Source: Pseudomonas sp. Fl4BN1 (lineage in GTDB: Bacteria; Pseudomonadota; Gammaproteobacteria; Pseudomonadales; Pseudomonadaceae). From it: a DNA stretch of 64,000 nt. The translations under genes were made by a program, and so were the position numbers. The notes beneath the pieces were generated by a model. That model was not told the origin of the DNA, searched no databases, and worked only from the letters and a program-made list of their open reading frames with translations. The DNA is taken from NCBI RefSeq assembly GCF_009908285.1, contig NZ_JAAARM010000013.1, forward strand, positions 62,001 to 126,000. The letters run 5' to 3'. Below are positions 25,832 to 34,826 of this stretch, one piece after another (position 1 is the stretch's first letter; each line of letters begins with the position of its first letter).

Positions 25832-26350
25832 CTAGGCGTCAGCCATTTCCGTGGCCGGCGCCTGATCTGGTGGGACCTCCACCAGGGTGTCTCGGAACAG
25901 GTAGTAGCTGTGGCTCGCGGTGTGTCGGCACCTGAGCTTTACCGCTTCGATGCGGTAGGTGGTGCAGGTGTCGAGTGTGTTGTCGATGAACCAGTTGTTC
26001 AGCAGGTTGCCGGGGGCGATCGGGTAGTCGCCAAAGCTGTAGTCCATGTAGCCACCCTTGTGGACGTGGACCCAGCGACAACTGAACCTGGCCTGCAGCC
26101 ATTGGGTTTGCTCATCGATTTCATCCACCAGCATTCTTGTGCGGTAGTAGATCCACCACCACAAAAAGATCAGCCAAGGCACGACCAGGGCGCAGGCCAG
26201 CGCCGGTGAGACCAGCAGCCAGATTCCCATCAACGGTATACAGGCCAGCGCGCTGAAGAGCGCGGCGAAAAACGCCTGGACGCCTTTCTGGTTTCGGCGC
26301 TCCCTGCGCTGGATGCCTTCGATCTCGGCGTTGTTGAGTGTGCGTCCCAT
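25832..26350 (-). CDS. Two-segment membrane protein, unknown function
   Basis: 172 residues. Two adjacent hydrophobic segments (FFAALFSALACIPLMGIWLL; ALACALVVPWLIFLWWWIYY) precede a soluble C-terminal domain of about 100 residues (KLRCRHTASHSYYLFRDTL). I do not recognise it. ATG at 26350 (MGRTLNNAEIEG) is chosen because the upstream 27 residues look non-coding. It converges on wspR. Confidence 0.72.
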   Translation of the reverse strand: MGRTLNNAEIEGIQRRERRNQKGVQAFFAALFSALACIPLMGIWLLVSPALACALVVPWLIFLWWWIYYRTRMLVDEIDEQTQWLQARFSCRWVHVHKGGYMDYSFGDYPIAPGNLLNNWFIDNTLDTCTTYRIEAVKLRCRHTASHSYYLFRDTLVEVPPDQAPATEMADA

Positions 26351-26595
26351 GAGCCTGCTGTTTGCGTGTCGTTTAGCGGGGGATTGTATAGCGCTGGCCG
26401 GCCTCCAGGGCGCCGTGAGTGCCCATCGCAACCTTCGGGTATCGAAGGGGGCGGGCTTGCGCAGCAGGGCAGGCAGGTAACTGGGGGCAATAAATTTTAG
26501 GGGGCACCGGGATTTCCTGGGGCCTGTCGTTGAAATTAGATGGCCGATTGGCCTCTAAAGCCGCTAAGCGGGCTGCCGTGAATCGGTGATTCCGT

Positions 26596-26601
26596 TATAA
26601 T
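26596..26601 (+). promoter_or_regulatory. -10 box of prfB
   Basis: A consensus TATAAT lies 39 bp upstream of the prfB ATG. A good -35 at 16-18 bp is not evident. Confidence 0.45.
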
Positions 26602-26640
26602 CTCCGGCTTTCAAAAGTTCGCCAACGAGTGCCGCCCCCC

Positions 26641-27736
26641 ATGGAAATCAACCCGATCCTGAACACCATCAAGGACCTGTCCGAGCGCTCCGAAACTATT
26701 CGGGGGTATCTTTGACTACGATCAAAAGCATGAGCGTCTGACCGAGGTCAACCGCGAGCTTGAAGATCCTGCTGTCTGGAACAAACCTGAATACGCCCAG
26801 GAACTGGGCCGCGAGCGCGCAGCACTGGCGCAGATCGTCGAGACCCTGGACGAACTGAACGGTGGTCTGGCCGATTGCCGCGATCTGCTGGACATGGCCG
26901 TCGAAGAAAACGACGAAGGCGCAGTGGGCGATGTCGTCGCCGAACTGGCCCGTCTCGAGGAAAACCTCGCCAAGCTAGAATTCCGCCGCATGTTCAGCCA
27001 CGAAATGGACCCGAACAACGCCTACCTGGATATCCAGGCCGGTTCCGGCGGCACCGAAGCCCAGGACTGGGCCAACATCCTGCTGCGCATGTACCTGCGC
27101 TGGGCCGACAAACGCGGTTTCGAAGCGACCATCATGGAGCTGTCGGCCGGTGAAGTCGCCGGGATCAAAGGTGCGACCGTGCACATCAAGGGCGAATACG
27201 CCTTTGGCTGGCTGCGCACCGAGATCGGCGTACACCGCCTGGTGCGCAAGAGCCCGTTCGACTCCGGCAACCGTCGCCACACCTCGTTCTCTGCGGTGTT
27301 CGTCTCGCCAGAGATCGACGACAAGGTGGAAATCGAAATCAACCCGGCCGATCTGCGGATCGATACCTATCGTTCCTCCGGTGCCGGTGGTCAGCACGTA
27401 AACACCACTGACTCGGCCGTGCGTATTACCCACGTACCGACCAACACCGTGGTCAGCTGCCAGAACGAACGTTCCCAGCACGCCAACAAGGACACCGCCA
27501 TGAAAATGCTGCGGGCCAAGTTGTACGAGCAGGAGATGCAGAAGCGCAACGCGGCTTCCCAGGCCCTGGAAGACACCAAGTCAGATATCGGCTGGGGTCA
27601 TCAGATCCGCTCTTACGTGCTCGATGCGTCGCGGATCAAGGATCTGCGCACCAACATCGAACGCAGCGACTGCGACAAGGTGCTCGACGGCGACATCGAC
27701 GAATACCTGGAAGCCAGCCTGAAATCGGGCTTGTAA
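26641..27736 (+). CDS. prfB: Peptide chain release factor 2 (programmed +1 frameshift)
   Basis: RF2 recognises UGA and UAA stops. The gene is in two frames: 26641-26712 encodes 24 residues, then TGA at 26713-26715. Translation resumes at 26714 in the +1 frame to 27736, giving 364 residues in total (E. coli RF2 has 365). The GGQ catalytic motif (GAGGQHVNTTDSAVR) and the SPF stop-recognition motif (KSPFDSGNRRH) are present. Low RF2 favours the shift, so the protein controls its own level. It is followed by lysS, as in many proteobacteria. Confidence 0.97.
26701..26716 (+). promoter_or_regulatory. prfB +1 programmed frameshift site
   Basis: CGGGGGTATCTTTGAC: an internal Shine-Dalgarno-like GGGGG three bases before CTT-TGA-C, the canonical slippage site. 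The first-frame TGA is codon 25. Confidence 0.96.
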
Positions 27737-27771
27737 TACTGCAATACGGGATCGGCTGACACGGTGCGATC

Positions 27772-27797
27772 CCGTAGGAGCCGGCTTGCCGGCGATC
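27772..27797. repeat. Single REP element between prfB and lysS
   Basis: CCGTAGGAGCCGGCTTGCCGGCGATC carries the REP core GGAGCCGGCTTGCCGGCGA. It lies 35 bp after the prfB stop and 50 bp before lysS, with no inverted partner nearby. Confidence 0.8.
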
Positions 27798-27848
27798 TCC
27801 AGGCCGAAGGCCTGGGGGCAATGAACCTGTGATGGAATTTCAAAAGAC

Positions 27849-29351
27849 ATGAGCGACCAACAACTCGACCCGCAAGCCCTGCAACAGGAAGAAAACACCC
27901 TGATCGCCCTGCGCAAGGAAAAGCTTGCTGCCGAGCGCGCCAAGGGCCAGGCCTTCCCCAACGACTTCCGCCGCGACAGCTACTGCAATGACCTGCAGAA
28001 GCAGTACGCCGACAAGACCAAGGAAGAACTGGAAGCAGCGGCAATCCCGGTCAAGGTGGCAGGTCGCATCATGCTCAACCGTGGCTCGTTCATGGTGATC
28101 CAGGACATGACCGGTCGTATCCAGGTCTACGTCAATCGCAAGACCCTGCCGGAAGAAACCCTGGCCGCGGTGAAAACCTGGGACCTGGGCGACATCATCG
28201 CCGCCGAAGGTACCCTGGCCCGTTCCGGCAAGGGCGACCTGTACGTCGAAATGACCCACGTGCGCCTGCTGACCAAGTCGCTGCGCCCGCTGCCGGACAA
28301 GCACCACGGCCTGACCGACACCGAGCAGCGCTATCGCCAGCGCTACGTTGACCTGATCGTCAACGATGAAGTCCGTGAGACGTTCCGCGTGCGCTCGCAG
28401 GTCATCGCCCACATCCGCAGCTTCCTGATGCAACGCGACTTCCTCGAAGTGGAAACGCCGATGCTGCAGACCATCCCGGGCGGCGCTGCGGCCAAGCCGT
28501 TCGAGACTCACCACAATGCGCTGGACATGGAAATGTTCCTGCGTATCGCCCCGGAGCTGTACCTCAAGCGCCTGGTGGTTGGTGGCTTCGAAAAGGTCTT
28601 CGAGATCAACCGCAACTTCCGCAACGAAGGCGTCTCGACCCGTCACAACCCTGAATTCACCATGTTGGAGTTCTACCAGGCCTACGCCGACTACGAAGAC
28701 AACATGGACCTCACCGAAGAGCTGTTCCGTGAGCTGGCGCAGCTGGTGCTGGGCAGCACCGACGTGCCGTACGGCGACAAGGTGTTCCACTTCGGCGAGC
28801 CGTTTGTCCGTCTGTCGGTGTTCGACTCGATCCTCAAGTACAACCCTGAGCTGACCGCCGATGACCTGAACGACATCGACAAGGCTCGCGCCATCGCCAA
28901 GCAGGCCGGGGCCAAGGTCCTGGGTTTCGAAGGCCTGGGCAAGCTGCAGGTGATGATTTTCGAGGAGCTGGTGGAGCACAAGCTGGAGCAGCCGCACTTC
29001 ATTACCCAGTACCCGTTCGAAGTCTCGCCGCTGGCCCGTCGCAACGACGACAACCCCAACGTCACCGATCGTTTCGAGCTGTTCATCGGTGGCCGCGAAA
29101 TCGCCAACGCCTACTCCGAGCTCAATGATGCGGAAGACCAGGCCGAGCGCTTCATGGCCCAGGTGGCGGACAAGGATGCCGGCGACGACGAAGCCATGCA
29201 CTACGACGCCGACTTCGTCCGCGCCCTGGAGTACGGCATGCCGCCAACGGCCGGCGAAGGCATCGGTATCGATCGCCTGGTGATGCTGTTGACCAACTCG
29301 CCATCGATCCGCGACGTGATCCTGTTCCCGCACATGCGGCCGCAAGCCTAA
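27849..29351 (+). CDS. lysS: Lysyl-tRNA synthetase (class II)
   Basis: 500 residues. Charges tRNA-Lys with lysine. An N-terminal OB-fold anticodon-binding domain is followed by the class II catalytic core: motif 2 in EINRNFRNEGVSTRHNPEFT and motif 3 in GIGIDRLVMLLTNSPSIRD near the C-terminus. Length is typical. A clear terminator follows at 29363. Confidence 0.98.
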   Translation: MSDQQLDPQALQQEENTLIALRKEKLAAERAKGQAFPNDFRRDSYCNDLQKQYADKTKEELEAAAIPVKVAGRIMLNRGSFMVIQDMTGRIQVYVNRKTLPEETLAAVKTWDLGDIIAAEGTLARSGKGDLYVEMTHVRLLTKSLRPLPDKHHGLTDTEQRYRQRYVDLIVNDEVRETFRVRSQVIAHIRSFLMQRDFLEVETPMLQTIPGGAAAKPFETHHNALDMEMFLRIAPELYLKRLVVGGFEKVFEINRNFRNEGVSTRHNPEFTMLEFYQAYADYEDNMDLTEELFRELAQLVLGSTDVPYGDKVFHFGEPFVRLSVFDSILKYNPELTADDLNDIDKARAIAKQAGAKVLGFEGLGKLQVMIFEELVEHKLEQPHFITQYPFEVSPLARRNDDNPNVTDRFELFIGGREIANAYSELNDAEDQAERFMAQVADKDAGDDEAMHYDADFVRALEYGMPPTAGEGIGIDRLVMLLTNSPSIRDVILFPHMRPQA

Positions 29352-29362
29352 GTGTTGTGAAT

Positions 29363-29391
29363 AAAAAGCCGCCTTCAACAGGCGGCTTTTT
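29363..29391 (+). terminator. lysS terminator
   Basis: AAAAAGCCGCC and GGCGGCTTTTT form an 11-bp stem around TTCAACA, ending in a T-tract. It begins 12 bp after the lysS stop. Confidence 0.93.
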
Positions 29392-29456
29392 ATTGTCTGG
29401 CTGGAACTGACGTACCGCTTCTAATTCTGTGTGTTTTTCAAGAGGGAATACTTGTC

Positions 29457-30173
29457 GTGAACCGCGCAATGGCTCAAGAAGGTGCAGCTGGTATCGCCAC
29501 GGCGGTGGCTGAAAGCGTTCAGTACCAGGGTCGCAAGGCCAGCCGACAGGGCAGTGAACAGCGTCGACAAGAGATTCTCGATGCTGCCATGCGCATTGTC
29601 GTGCGCGATGGCGTGCGGGCCGTGCGCCATCGCGCGGTGGCCGCTGAAGCCGGTGTGCCGTTGTCGGCCACCACCTATTACTTCAAGGATATCGATGACC
29701 TGCTCACCGATACCTTCGCCCAGTACGTCGAACGCAGTGCGGCGTTCATGGGCAAGCTGTGGGCCAGCAACGAAGGGCTGTTGCGCGAGATGGTGGCTTA
29801 TGGCGACGGCAGTGCGGCCTCCCGCTCGCAACTGGCCGACGACATCGCGCGACTGACCGCCGACTATGTGCAGCGCCAGTTGCACAACCGTCGCGAGCAC
29901 CTGATGGCCGAGCAAGCCTTCCGCCAGGAGGCGCTGCTCAATCCGCGCCTGGCGCAGTTGGTGCGTTCGCACCAGCAGATCCTGCTGCATGGCACCTGCC
30001 AGTTCTTCCAGGTCCTGGGCTCCCGGGAGCCGCAACAGGATGCCAAAGTGTTGACGTCGATAATCGGCCGGATGGAATATCAGGGCCTGCTCAACGGCAC
30101 CGAACCGCTGGCGGAGGAAGAGATGCTCGGTATCCTCACCCGCTACATGCATCTGGTGCTGGCCTCGGTCTGA
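29457..30173 (+). CDS. TetR family transcriptional regulator
   Basis: 238 residues. The helix-turn-helix region is RRQEILDAAMRIVVRDGV, then HRAVAAEAGVPLSATTYYF. The GTG at 29457 follows AGAGGG by 10 bp; an ATG four codons later is an alternative start. About 35 residues precede the HTH, longer than usual for the family. It lies after lysS as PA3699 does in P. aeruginosa (from memory). Targets are unknown; the lipoprotein gene 106 bp downstream is a candidate. Confidence 0.9.
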   Translation: MNRAMAQEGAAGIATAVAESVQYQGRKASRQGSEQRRQEILDAAMRIVVRDGVRAVRHRAVAAEAGVPLSATTYYFKDIDDLLTDTFAQYVERSAAFMGKLWASNEGLLREMVAYGDGSAASRSQLADDIARLTADYVQRQLHNRREHLMAEQAFRQEALLNPRLAQLVRSHQQILLHGTCQFFQVLGSREPQQDAKVLTSIIGRMEYQGLLNGTEPLAEEEMLGILTRYMHLVLASV

Positions 30174-30279
30174 TTTGGCCATCGCTGGTTGTGGCGGGCG
30201 TGGCCACGGCCTGGGCGTATCGGCCTGTCGCAGCCAGCGCCAGCGACTAAAGTGATTCTGGTGTTCATGGGAGAGTTGC

Positions 30280-30825
30280 ATGCAAGCCTGGCGTGTCCTG
30301 ATTGCCCTGTCGTTTCTCCTGCTCAGTGGTTGCTTGGTGTCCTTCAAGGATCCGCTGCCGGCCGAGCAGGCCGCACCTGCCGCATTGCTGGGCAAGTGGT
30401 CGAGCAAGAACGCCTGGGGTGAGCCGCTGAATATCGAGCTCAGCCGCATCGGCGACAACCGCTACCGGGCCTTGAGCTCCCCCAGCGCGACCGCGCGACC
30501 ACGTGATGCCTATGATTTCACCGTGTCCCGGCATGGTAACCGCTGGTACCTGTCGGCCGCCGTGCCCCAGGCGTTTGGCGGGCACTACAGCATTGCCGGG
30601 TTCGAGCTGACCGAAAAACACGAGTTGGTGCTCTACACCCTCGACTTGGAACAGATTCGTCTGGCCCTGGGTCAAAAGGACCTGAGCGGTGAACCTATGA
30701 CCACGGCCGAAGGCGATGGCGTGCTGATCAGCAGCCCGCTACCCGAGGTCTTTGCCTATCTCGACGACCCCGCCAATTCCGACCTGTTCGTCGAGGCGGC
30801 GCGCTTCAAGCGTGCGGGCAAGTGA
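30280..30825 (+). CDS. Lipoprotein of unknown function
   Basis: 181 residues. A lipoprotein signal peptide ends in the lipobox LLSGC (Cys18), followed by LVS, so sorting to the outer membrane is expected. The mature domain (LLGKWSSKNAWGEPLNIELS) looks like a beta-rich lipocalin-type fold but I cannot assign it. ATG follows GGGAGAGTTGC. It precedes the QEGLA-motif gene by 35 bp on the same strand. Confidence 0.85.
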   Translation: MQAWRVLIALSFLLLSGCLVSFKDPLPAEQAAPAALLGKWSSKNAWGEPLNIELSRIGDNRYRALSSPSATARPRDAYDFTVSRHGNRWYLSAAVPQAFGGHYSIAGFELTEKHELVLYTLDLEQIRLALGQKDLSGEPMTTAEGDGVLISSPLPEVFAYLDDPANSDLFVEAARFKRAGK

Positions 30826-30860
30826 CCCCACGCTACAGAAACATTCAATAGGAGCTTCGG

Positions 30861-32138
30861 GTGGACGATTACCAGCAGACGATACGCACTTTGTCCGATC
30901 GCATAGTGCTGGCACAGACACCGATCCGCGTGCTGGATGCGGTGAAGTGGGACGAGAGTGTGCGCAAGGGGTTTCTCAAGGCCAAGGGCAAGGAAATGCC
31001 GGCGGTGGACCGCGCCTATTACGAAGGGCGGCCGTTGTCGTTTGATTCCGGTGCGGTGAAGCTGGAGTTCCAGAACATCGAGCGTGATATCACCCGCCAA
31101 CTGGGCCAGTTCAACCCGGTGGGACAGATCATGCGCCGCATGTGCAAGGAATACCGCATGGTGGTGCGCATGCTCGAAGCCCGGGGCACCGGCGACTTCG
31201 GCCTGATCTCCCAGGAACTCTACGGCGCCGCTTCCGACGCCTTCCACGCCGGCGACCCGACCCTGGCGGACCTCGGGTTGATGATGTCCGACTACCTGAA
31301 CAACATCGATGGCCGTGGCGATCTCAAGGACGAACCCAAGACCCTGAGCGCCAAGGACGCAGTGAGCCTGCTGCAGAGTCGCCTGAACAAAGTGTTCGGC
31401 GAGGCTGAGGAAACCATCCGCGTGTTCGAGTCCGACGGCATCGTCGCCGACGCGGCGGCGGGCGCTGACTACATCAAGATCCGCAGCGACGCGATGTTCA
31501 ATGATCGCGATGTGCGGGCCCTGGAAGTCCATGAAGGCTTGGTGCACGTGGGCACCACCCTGAACGGCCTCAACCAGCCAATCTGCACCTTCCTGGCCAA
31601 GGGTCCACCCTCGTCCACGGTGACCCAGGAAGGCCTGGCGATCCTCATGGAAATCATCACCTTCGCGTCCTATCCCAGTCGCCTGCGCAAGCTCACCAAC
31701 CGTACCCGGGCGATTCACATGGTGGAGGAGGGCGCGGATTTCCTGCAGGTGTTCGAGTTCTTCCGCGAGCAGGGTTTCGAGATGGCCGAGAGCTACGGCA
31801 ACGCCAGCCGGGTGTTCCGCGGATCGGTGCCCACCGGGCTGCCCTTTACCAAAGACTTGTCCTACCTCAAGGGCTTCATCATGGTTTACAACTATATTCA
31901 GCTGGCTGTGCGCAAGGGCAAGCTGGAGCAGATCCCCTTGCTGTTCTGTGGCAAGACCACCCTGGAAGACATGCGTACCTTGCGCCAACTGGTGGATGAA
32001 GGCCTGGTGGTCGCGCCCAAGTACCTGCCTGACCAGTTCCGCGACATGAATGCCCTGTCGGCCTGGATGTGTTTCTCCAACTTCCTCAATCACCTGAGTC
32101 TGGACCGGATCGAGGCGGACTACTCCAACATCCTTTGA
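30861..32138 (+). CDS. QEGLA-motif protein (DUF1704, flavohemoglobin-expression-modulating family)
   Basis: 425 residues. The signature TQEGLAILMEIITF and the metal-site-like EVHEGLVHVGTTLNG (HExxH-like EVHEG) match the DUF1704/TIGR02421 family, which resembles zinc metallopeptidases. The family name comes from a reported effect on flavohemoglobin expression; enzymatic activity is not established. Start is GTG at 30861 with AGGAGCTTCGG ahead of it. It is followed by a hydrolase 18 bp away, so these form an operon. Confidence 0.9.
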   Translation: MDDYQQTIRTLSDRIVLAQTPIRVLDAVKWDESVRKGFLKAKGKEMPAVDRAYYEGRPLSFDSGAVKLEFQNIERDITRQLGQFNPVGQIMRRMCKEYRMVVRMLEARGTGDFGLISQELYGAASDAFHAGDPTLADLGLMMSDYLNNIDGRGDLKDEPKTLSAKDAVSLLQSRLNKVFGEAEETIRVFESDGIVADAAAGADYIKIRSDAMFNDRDVRALEVHEGLVHVGTTLNGLNQPICTFLAKGPPSSTVTQEGLAILMEIITFASYPSRLRKLTNRTRAIHMVEEGADFLQVFEFFREQGFEMAESYGNASRVFRGSVPTGLPFTKDLSYLKGFIMVYNYIQLAVRKGKLEQIPLLFCGKTTLEDMRTLRQLVDEGLVVAPKYLPDQFRDMNALSAWMCFSNFLNHLSLDRIEADYSNIL

Positions 32139-32156
32139 CATTTTCCGGGGGCGCAC

Positions 32157-33104
32157 ATGGATGTATTCACAGACAGAGAACAGTGGCTGATGCGTTTCTT
32201 CGCGGTGCTGGCACTGTTGCTGTCTCTGAACGGCTGCAGCTCGCTGTTGTTCTATCCCGAGCCCGGGCTGCCGTTCACCCCGGAGCGGGCCAAGCTTGAG
32301 TACCGCGACGTCACCCTGACCACCGCCGACGGCCTCAAGTTGCGCGGCTGGTGGCTGCCGGCCAAGCCGGGAGTGACGGTCAAGGGCACAGTGCTGCACT
32401 TGCATGGCAACGGCGGCAACCTGGCCTGGCACCTGGGGGGCAGTTGGTGGTTGCCGGAACAGGGCTATCAGGTGCTGTTGCTGGACTATCGCGGTTATGG
32501 CTTGTCGGAAGGCTCACCGAGCCTGCCGGCGATCTATCAGGACATCGACGCCGCCTTCAAATGGCTGGACCAGGCTCCCGAAGTTCAAGGCAAGCCGCTG
32601 ATCGTGCTCGGGCAAAGCCTGGGCGGTGCCCTGGCCATTCACTATCTGGTGGAGCATCCCGAGCGCCAGCGCCAGCTCAAGGCCATTGTTCTCGACGGTG
32701 TGCCGGCCAGCTACCGCGATGTCGGGCGTTTCGCCCTGAGTACTTCCTGGCTGACCTGGCCGTTTCAGGTGCCCTTGTCGTGGCTGGTGCCGGACGCCGA
32801 CAGCGCGATCCACTTCATGCCGCGCCTGACCGGGGTGCCGAAATTGCTCTACCACAGCCTCGACGATCCGATCGTGCCTCTTTCCAATGGCATCCGTCTG
32901 TATCAAGCTGCGCCCCCGCCCAGGGTCCTGCAGCTGACTCGCGGCGGCCATGTACAAACCTTTGCCGATCCGACCTGGCGCCGCGTGATGCTGCGCTACC
33001 TCGACGATCCGCAGCATTTCGACGGGTTGCGCCGCCTGGGGGAAATCCCCAATTATCCGGCGACGCCGAATTCAGCAGTTGAACTTCCAGAGAGTCCGCA
33101 ATGA
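32157..33104 (+). CDS. Alpha/beta hydrolase, predicted lipoprotein
   Basis: 315 residues. The N-terminal hydrophobic segment ends in a lipobox-like LSLNGC, so it is probably anchored to an envelope membrane. The alpha/beta hydrolase core has the oxyanion HGNGGN, the nucleophile elbow GQSLGG, the acid in HSLDDPIVP and the catalytic His in RGGHVQTF. Substrate unknown; the family includes serine esterases and YfhR/BEM46-like proteins. Its TGA overlaps the next ATG (ATGA). Confidence 0.9.
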   Translation: MDVFTDREQWLMRFFAVLALLLSLNGCSSLLFYPEPGLPFTPERAKLEYRDVTLTTADGLKLRGWWLPAKPGVTVKGTVLHLHGNGGNLAWHLGGSWWLPEQGYQVLLLDYRGYGLSEGSPSLPAIYQDIDAAFKWLDQAPEVQGKPLIVLGQSLGGALAIHYLVEHPERQRQLKAIVLDGVPASYRDVGRFALSTSWLTWPFQVPLSWLVPDADSAIHFMPRLTGVPKLLYHSLDDPIVPLSNGIRLYQAAPPPRVLQLTRGGHVQTFADPTWRRVMLRYLDDPQHFDGLRRLGEIPNYPATPNSAVELPESPQ

Positions 33105-33427
33105 GTGAAGAACGTAACGCCATTCCAATGATCATCACCGGGATCTGCAGCATCATCGGTACCGTGGCTTGCCTGTGGTACTACGGTTATCTGCATTTCG
33201 CCAAACCGGAAGATGCCTTGCTGCTCAGCGACTTCACCATGCTCAAGACCGTGCCTGGCGAGGACTACAAGGTCTCCCTGGAGCCGGCCACCGAAGTGGC
33301 CCAGTGCTTCGATGGCGTGCTGGTGCTGTTCGACACCCAGCAGAAAGGCCTGACCGGGGTGCTGGTCAACAAGAAGAAGCAGGCGGTGCGCTGCATGGGC
33401 CAGGAAACCCCACAGCTGGAGCAGTGA
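33101..33427 (+). CDS. Small membrane-anchored protein, unknown function
   Basis: 108 residues. One N-terminal transmembrane segment (IPMIITGICSIIGTVACLWYYGY) is followed by a small soluble domain with two cysteines (VAQCFDG, AVRCMGQ). The ATGA overlap couples it to the hydrolase, suggesting that they work together. No family recognised. Confidence 0.82.
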   Translation: MSEERNAIPMIITGICSIIGTVACLWYYGYLHFAKPEDALLLSDFTMLKTVPGEDYKVSLEPATEVAQCFDGVLVLFDTQQKGLTGVLVNKKKQAVRCMGQETPQLEQ

Positions 33428-33447
33428 TCGGCTTGTGTTTTTTTGCT

Positions 33448-33490
33448 GACTCACCAGTGCCTATAGCCGTCTTGTAGGCACTGGTGGGTC
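33448..33490 (+). other. Long hairpin downstream of the small membrane protein gene
   Basis: CACCAGTGCCTA (33452-33463) and TAGGCACTGGTG (33475-33486) are perfect inverted repeats. They extend outward as GAC/GTC with one G-T pair, to about 16 bp with an 11-base loop. It has no T-tract and lies ahead of the bidirectional terminator at 33505. It may protect the 3' end or be a repeat remnant. Confidence 0.55.
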
Positions 33491-33504
33491 AACGAAGACG
33501 ATAA

Positions 33505-33540
33505 AAAACGCCGCAGGCCTGAAGAGGGCCGCGGCGTTTT
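33505..33540. terminator. Bidirectional terminator between convergent genes
   Basis: AAAACGCCGC and GCGGCGTTTT form the base of a stem with an inner GGCC/GGCC pairing, with A-rich sequence before and T-rich after. It can serve both the plus-strand hydrolase operon and the minus-strand lptF-like gene. Confidence 0.9.
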
Positions 33541-33573
33541 ATTTTGCCTGCCTATATAAGGCCGGGCGCCGGA

Positions 33574-34362
33574 TCAGTTGCGGCTGACAGCAGAACGTGG
33601 CGCCACAGGCTGGTTGTCGTTGGAGATGGTCACTTCCACGCGGCGGTTCATGGCTCGACCGGAAACGCTGCCGTTATCGGCCACCGGATATTCCTTGCCG
33701 TAACCCTGGCTGACAATGCGCGCTGGATCGACGCCCATACGGATCAGGGCCATTTGCACGGAGCCTGCACGGCGCTCGGACAGCGACTGGTTGTAGGCAT
33801 CGCTGCCGGTGCTGTCGGTGTAGCCTTCGACAATCACCTTGCGGTCCGGATTCTGCTGGAGGAATTGCGCCAGCTTGTTGATGTTCACCAGGCCGTTGGA
33901 TTTCAGGTCGGACTTGTTGGTGGCGAACAGCACGTCGCCAAAGGTCACCTGGGTGCCACGATCGGTCTGCTTGGCGTTGAGGCTGTCCTGCAGTTGCTTG
34001 ATCTGGGCGTCACGGGCATCGAGGATGGCGCGAGCGCGCTGGTCGCCGGCGTCCTTGAGCTTGGCTTCGGCGGTGCGCAGGGCGATGGTTTCCTTGGCCA
34101 CTTCAACCCGTTGGTTGGTCAGGTAGGCCAGTTGGTCGACCTTCTTCTCGTCGTCCTTGTTCAGGTAGGCCTTGTCGGCCTTGTCCATCCAGTCGGCGGC
34201 GTCCTTGGTCTCCAGGGCCGCGACCTTGCTGGCCTGCGGGTTGGCTTGCAGGCCCGAGAAGTTGGTCCGGGCGTTTTCCAGGTTGGCGTTGGGCGGGGTG
34301 GAGCAGGCCGCCAGGGCTACGCTCATGGCCAACAGGGCTGGGATCATCAATTGTTTGCGCAT
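33574..34362 (-). CDS. lptF: OmpA-family lipoprotein with DUF4398 domain (LptF-like)
   Basis: 262 residues. A lipoprotein signal (MIPALLAMSVALAAC) precedes an N-terminal helical DUF4398-type region. The C-terminal OmpA peptidoglycan-binding domain has VTFGDVLFATNKSDLKSNGL, VEGYTDSTGSDAYNQSLSERRA and AMNRRVEVTI. It should tether the outer membrane to peptidoglycan. Position and domain order match P. aeruginosa PA3692 (LptF), an AlgU-controlled outer-membrane lipoprotein (from memory). ATG at 34362 is preferred to one six codons upstream. Downstream gene of a two-gene operon. Confidence 0.9.
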   Translation of the reverse strand: MRKQLMIPALLAMSVALAACSTPPNANLENARTNFSGLQANPQASKVAALETKDAADWMDKADKAYLNKDDEKKVDQLAYLTNQRVEVAKETIALRTAEAKLKDAGDQRARAILDARDAQIKQLQDSLNAKQTDRGTQVTFGDVLFATNKSDLKSNGLVNINKLAQFLQQNPDRKVIVEGYTDSTGSDAYNQSLSERRAGSVQMALIRMGVDPARIVSQGYGKEYPVADNGSVSGRAMNRRVEVTISNDNQPVAPRSAVSRN

Positions 34363-34412
34363 AATGGTTCGTCCTTTCAATCAATTACGAGTACGTGGGA
34401 ATTGGCGGCGGC

Positions 34413-34826
34413 TTACTGCACGCTACGCATACCTTCCTGACGCAGTTCCTGAACGCCTTTCTGCGAATCTTTGAGTGCTTGCTCGGCCTTGGCAGCCTGG
34501 GCCTTGCGCTCGGCAACTCGGGCATCCCACTCGGCTTGTTCAGCCAGGCGGCGGGCTTCGTCGTACTTTTTGTCGTGCATGGCAATCTCGGCTTGCTTGA
34601 GTTTGTCCTGCGCCGACTTCATTTCTACCGCGGCGAATTCGGTACCGCCGGCGCTCACTGCGCTGTTGACCGCAGATTGCGTGACCGCGTACTGCTCGGA
34701 GGGCGGGTTCCCGGCGCAACCGGCCAGTACCATGCTGCTACCGAGGGCCAGCGCGGCCAGCTTCAGTCCGCGCAGAGAGGTGAACGAGGATTTGGCAGTG
34801 CTGATCTTCATGGTCTTCAACTCCAT
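34413..34826 (-). CDS. DUF4398 lipoprotein
   Basis: 137 residues. A signal peptide ending in the lipobox VLAGC is followed by a DUF4398 helical domain (FAAVEMKSAQDKLKQAEIAM; KKYDEARRLAEQAEWDARVA). It probably forms a coiled coil in the envelope. Start 34826 has AGGAG seven bases upstream; ATG 34811 (MKISTAK) is a possible alternative. It precedes the LptF-like gene by 50 bp and shares the DUF4398 helical region with it, suggesting a functional pair. Confidence 0.87.
   Translation of the reverse strand: MELKTMKISTAKSSFTSLRGLKLAALALGSSMVLAGCAGNPPSEQYAVTQSAVNSAVSAGGTEFAAVEMKSAQDKLKQAEIAMHDKKYDEARRLAEQAEWDARVAERKAQAAKAEQALKDSQKGVQELRQEGMRSVQ

Noticed and set aside
26894..27736. prfB starting downstream of the frameshift
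   Set aside because: The upstream frame plus the canonical slippage site gives a full-length 364-residue RF2.
27840..29378. 512-residue minus-strand frame
   Set aside because: Exact antisense shadow of lysS.
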